This document shows positions 61,681 to 64,000 of a stretch of 64,000 nt of DNA, piece by piece (the first letter of the stretch is position 1; each line of letters opens with the position of its first letter). The translations under genes and the position numbers were made by a program. The notes beneath the pieces were generated by a model that saw nothing but the letters and a program-made list of their open reading frames with translations, was not told the DNA's origin and did not search any database. Source of the DNA: Acidobacteriota bacterium (GTDB lineage Bacteria > Acidobacteriota > Thermoanaerobaculia > Multivoradales > Multivoraceae); the NCBI GenBank assembly GCA_003388555.1, contig QQVD01000040.1, forward strand, positions 1 to 64,000, read 5' to 3'.

Positions 61681-62606
61681 GCGCGGGAAGCGGTCGGGAC
61701 CTGGCCGCTGCTTCCCCGCGCCGGGGATCGGCGGCGCGCGCCGCCTTGCTGGTGGCCTCGTCGGCGTTCGGCTTCTCGTGCATGCACGCCCTGATCCGCT
61801 TCGTCTCGGCCGACCTGCACAGTTTCCAGATCGCCTTCTTCCGCAACCTCTTCGGCCTCGTGGTGCTGCTGCCGTTCTTCGTGCGCCATGGCGGCGCGGT
61901 GCTGTCCACGGCGCGTTTCGGCGAGCACTTCGTGCGCTCGCTGCTGCAGACCGGCGCGATGCTGAGCTTCTTCCTCGCCCTGTCGATGACGCCGCTGGTC
62001 AAGGCGTCGGCGCTGAGCTTCACCGCGCCGCTCTTCGCCGGCGTCGGCGCCGTGGTGCTGCTCGGCGAGCACCTGAGGCTGCGGCGGGTCATCGCGCTGA
62101 TCGTCGGCTTCGGCGGCGCGCTGCTGATCGTGCGCCCGGGCGTCATCCCGATCGACCGCGGGGCGATCCTGGTGCTCGTCTCCTCGGCCCTCTGGGCGCT
62201 GGCGATGCTGTTGATCAAACGTATGACGGCCACCGAGTCGAGCGCCACCCTGACCGCCTGGATGTGTCTGCTGATGACCCCGATGACGTTGCTGCCGGCG
62301 CTCGCCGTCTGGCGCTGGCCCGACGCCAGGCACTGGCTGCTGCTGCTGGCGCTCGGCGTCGTCGGCGCCTCGTCGCAGTACGTGATGGCCGAGGGCTTCC
62401 GGCTCGCCGACGCGTCGACGGTGCTGCCGGCCGACTTCACCCGGCTGATCTGGGCCTCGGTCCTCGGCTGGGTGCTGTTCGGCGAGATCCCCTCCGGCTG
62501 GACCTACGCCGGAGCGTCGCTGATCCTGGGTGCCACCGCCTTCCTCGCCTACCGCGAGTCACGTCGCCAACCACCGGCCAGGGTTGCCGAGCAGGGGTCG
62601 AGTTGA
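61677..62606 (+). CDS. DMT-family (EamA) transporter
   Basis: This 309-residue protein has ten hydrophobic segments in two EamA halves. The first includes ASSAFGFSCMHALIRFVSADLHSFQIAFFRN and the second SSALWALAMLLIKRMTATES. It is similar to the S-adenosylmethionine or metabolite exporters of the drug/metabolite superfamily. The TTG start overlaps the DUF3667 stop as TTGA. The next gene starts on its own stop in the same way. The substrate is unknown. Confidence 0.9.
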   Translation: MSAGSGRDLAAASPRRGSAARAALLVASSAFGFSCMHALIRFVSADLHSFQIAFFRNLFGLVVLLPFFVRHGGAVLSTARFGEHFVRSLLQTGAMLSFFLALSMTPLVKASALSFTAPLFAGVGAVVLLGEHLRLRRVIALIVGFGGALLIVRPGVIPIDRGAILVLVSSALWALAMLLIKRMTATESSATLTAWMCLLMTPMTLLPALAVWRWPDARHWLLLLALGVVGASSQYVMAEGFRLADASTVLPADFTRLIWASVLGWVLFGEIPSGWTYAGASLILGATAFLAYRESRRQPPARVAEQGSS

Positions 62607-63571
62607 GCCCGGGTCGATGCCCGGGGCGGTGGGGCTCGGTGGCGGCGAACGTCGGCATCGCCCTGCTCCTGTCCGGCGCGACGTTCGCGGCGCCCGCGTT
62701 GCCAACGCCCTCCGCCGAGGCGTCGGAGGAGTCGGTGCAGCGGACGATCGCCGCTGCCGTCGACGCCGCGCGGCGGGATGCGGCAGCCGATCTCGCGCCC
62801 CAACTCGCCTGCTACACCGGTGCGCCGTGGCTCGGTGTGCTACGGCCGCGCGCCTGCGCGCTGCCGGGGGACCTGGAGCGGGTCTCGGCCGTCCGCGAGC
62901 AGCTGCTGCGCCACTTCGGTGCGGTGGTCGCCGCAGCGCGGCCCGCCGCTGCGGTTGCGACGCCGGAAGCCGCCTGGATCCTCGACTGGCTGGTGCAGGA
63001 GCCGGCGCCGGAGCCGCTGGTCGGGGCGATCCGCTACCGCGCCCAGATCAAGATCCGTGGTGGCCGCCAGGACACCCGGCTCGTCGAGTACACGCTGCTC
63101 GGCGCCGGGATGGGAGCGGAGCCGTTGCTCGCCGACGTCGGCGCTGTGCGGCTCGAGCTCCCACTCCCGCCGCCGGCCGCAGACGCCGGCGAGGCCGTGC
63201 GCCAGGCGTTCACCCGGTTGATGGCGCTGGTACACGCGCCGCTGGATACCCGCCGCCGTGTCGCCGCGGCAGCCGAGCTGCTGTGCTGTGGCGAGGGTGC
63301 GACGCCCTGCGGCCACTCAGAGGACGACGCGTCCCAGGTGGCGCGCCGGCTGCAGGAGCTGACGGTGCTCCTGCGGCGCTCCGGCGCGACCGGCTGGGGA
63401 CTTGGTGACGCGGAGCTCCGCCGCGGCACTGAGGTCCCGGAGCTCGTTCTGGAGGTGGGGTGGCTCGAGGGTGGAGTGAACGGTGCCGCCGATCGCCACG
63501 TCCGTGAGCGTGCGGTCTTCCGCGGTCGCGGGGATGGCTGGTGTCTCGGCGGCTGGGAGCCCGAGGGCTGA
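62603..63571 (+). CDS. Secreted protein of unknown function, Cys-rich
   Basis: This protein of about 322 residues has a signal peptide (VGIALLLSGATFAAPA), but no domain I recognise. Several Cys residues (CYTG, RACALPG, CCGEGATPCGH) may form disulfides. Its start is a TTG overlapping the DMT stop as TTGA; a GTG at about 62640 would also give a good signal peptide. Segments such as VGAIRYRAQIKIRGGRQDTRLVEYTLLG suggest a beta-rich binding domain. It ends the plus-strand operon. Its stop faces the partial FG-GAP gene. Confidence 0.72.
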   Translation: MSPGRCPGRWGSVAANVGIALLLSGATFAAPALPTPSAEASEESVQRTIAAAVDAARRDAAADLAPQLACYTGAPWLGVLRPRACALPGDLERVSAVREQLLRHFGAVVAAARPAAAVATPEAAWILDWLVQEPAPEPLVGAIRYRAQIKIRGGRQDTRLVEYTLLGAGMGAEPLLADVGAVRLELPLPPPAADAGEAVRQAFTRLMALVHAPLDTRRRVAAAAELLCCGEGATPCGHSEDDASQVARRLQELTVLLRRSGATGWGLGDAELRRGTEVPELVLEVGWLEGGVNGAADRHVRERAVFRGRGDGWCLGGWEPEG

Positions 63572-63602
63572 CCGGGTGATGCGTCCCCACCGAGCGCCGC
63601 GA

Positions 63603-64000
63603 TTACTGCCGCGCCGCGGGCTCGATCCGCCACACCGCGACGCGGCCGCCGCTCGCGCAGCCGCTCGCCGTGCCCGTCGGTCCCTGGCCCCGCTCTCCGG
63701 AGAGCAGAGCCACGAGGTGCAGCTCACCGGGGCGCAGGAAGGCGACGCGGAGATCGCGCACCGTGCAGCCCGGACTCGAATCGGTCAGCTCCGTGGAGGC
63801 CTCGGCAACGAAGCCACCTTCCGCGTCCGCGAGCAGCAGCGCGATCTCGCCGTCGCCGGTGCCGAAGGCGATGTCGAGCGCGCCGTCGCCGTCGAAGTCC
63901 GCCGTGGCGATCGACCAGATGCCGCTCTGGCCGGGACGGGAGTCGAGCGATCGGCGCCGCCACGAGCCTTCGCCACCGGGAGCGGCGGGAGTGAAGGCGT
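63603..64000 (-). CDS. FG-GAP repeat protein, 3' end only
   Basis: The last codons of a minus-strand gene run off the right edge, so its start lies outside the window. The visible about 132 residues include SIATADFDGDGALDIAFGTGDGEIALLL, a clear FG-GAP/VCBS calcium loop. The rest is less conserved and ends VAVWRIEPAARQ. It is probably a secreted propeller protein like those at 19600 and 23079, but no UnbV domain is present at this end. No start or signal can be judged. Confidence 0.8.
   Translation of the reverse strand, partial: AFTPAAPGGEGSWRRRSLDSRPGQSGIWSIATADFDGDGALDIAFGTGDGEIALLLADAEGGFVAEASTELTDSSPGCTVRDLRVAFLRPGELHLVALLSGERGQGPTGTASGCASGGRVAVWRIEPAARQ

Overview
The window is a very GC-rich bacterial chromosome segment. 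It carries about 49 protein genes, one of them cut by the right edge, and no RNA genes, CRISPR array or transposase that I could see. Most genes are core or housekeeping-like. The best guess for the host is an Acidobacteriota lineage (Thermoanaerobaculia-like). This rests on the secreted FG-GAP/UnbV (CRTAC1-type) proteins paired with TPR proteins, a DUF11 protein with an IPTL-type C-terminal sorting segment, and a beta-propeller protein with a C-terminal domain I associate with this phylum. No ribosomal RNA is present to confirm it, and Myxococcota or Planctomycetota remain possible. GTG and TTG starts are common, and many gene pairs overlap by four bases (GTGA or TTGA).

Layout. 1-349: a roughly 168-bp tandem duplication. 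350-3711: aldo/keto reductase, divergent M20 peptidase, molybdopterin-binding protein. 3781-8216 (minus): SpoIIE-type phosphatase, alpha/beta hydrolase, stand-alone response regulator and exported D-aminoacylase-like amidohydrolase, a probable signalling and hydrolase cluster. 8423-11363: AmpG-like permease, PspC-domain protein, signal peptidase I. 11683-17456: lipid-anchored or secreted sulfatase-like hydrolase, M23 peptidase, IPTL-CTERM secreted protein with a clear terminator. 17816-24905 (minus): an alternating CRTAC1-TPR-CRTAC1-TPR operon with stop/start coupling, the most unusual block. 25113-32883: class V aminotransferase-like enzyme, Tat-exported molybdoenzyme, beta-propeller, GNAT, a third TPR paralogue and two cytochromes c. 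33019-38757 (plus): PIG-L deacetylase, M28-like lipoprotein, PPOX-fold protein, ATP-grasp enzyme, kynureninase. 38812-47420: zinc-ribbon protein, serine hydrolase, sodium/solute symporter, GCS2-CBS fusion, GST, FAD-dependent dehydrogenase. 47861-50450: secreted propeller, then a small-protein cluster (lipoprotein, DUF1328, DUF2188, DUF1328) suggesting envelope stress. 50639-56635: atypical SDR, BON-MscS channel, DUF2254 membrane protein, MATE exporter. 56845-63571 (plus): PlsB-like acyltransferase, HAD-PlsC fusion, DUF3667, DMT transporter and an unknown secreted protein, apparently one phospholipid/membrane operon. 63603-64000: the 3' end of another FG-GAP protein on the minus strand.

How the genes work together. 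Much of the window concerns the cell envelope: signal peptidase, AmpG-like recycling, an M23 peptidase, acyltransferases, mechanosensitive channel and exported enzymes. The candidate undescribed system is the operon of alternating secreted seven-repeat FG-GAP/UnbV proteins and secreted TPR proteins. Both families are duplicated, lie in fixed alternation and are translationally coupled. A third TPR paralogue sits next to two c-type cytochromes a few kilobases away.
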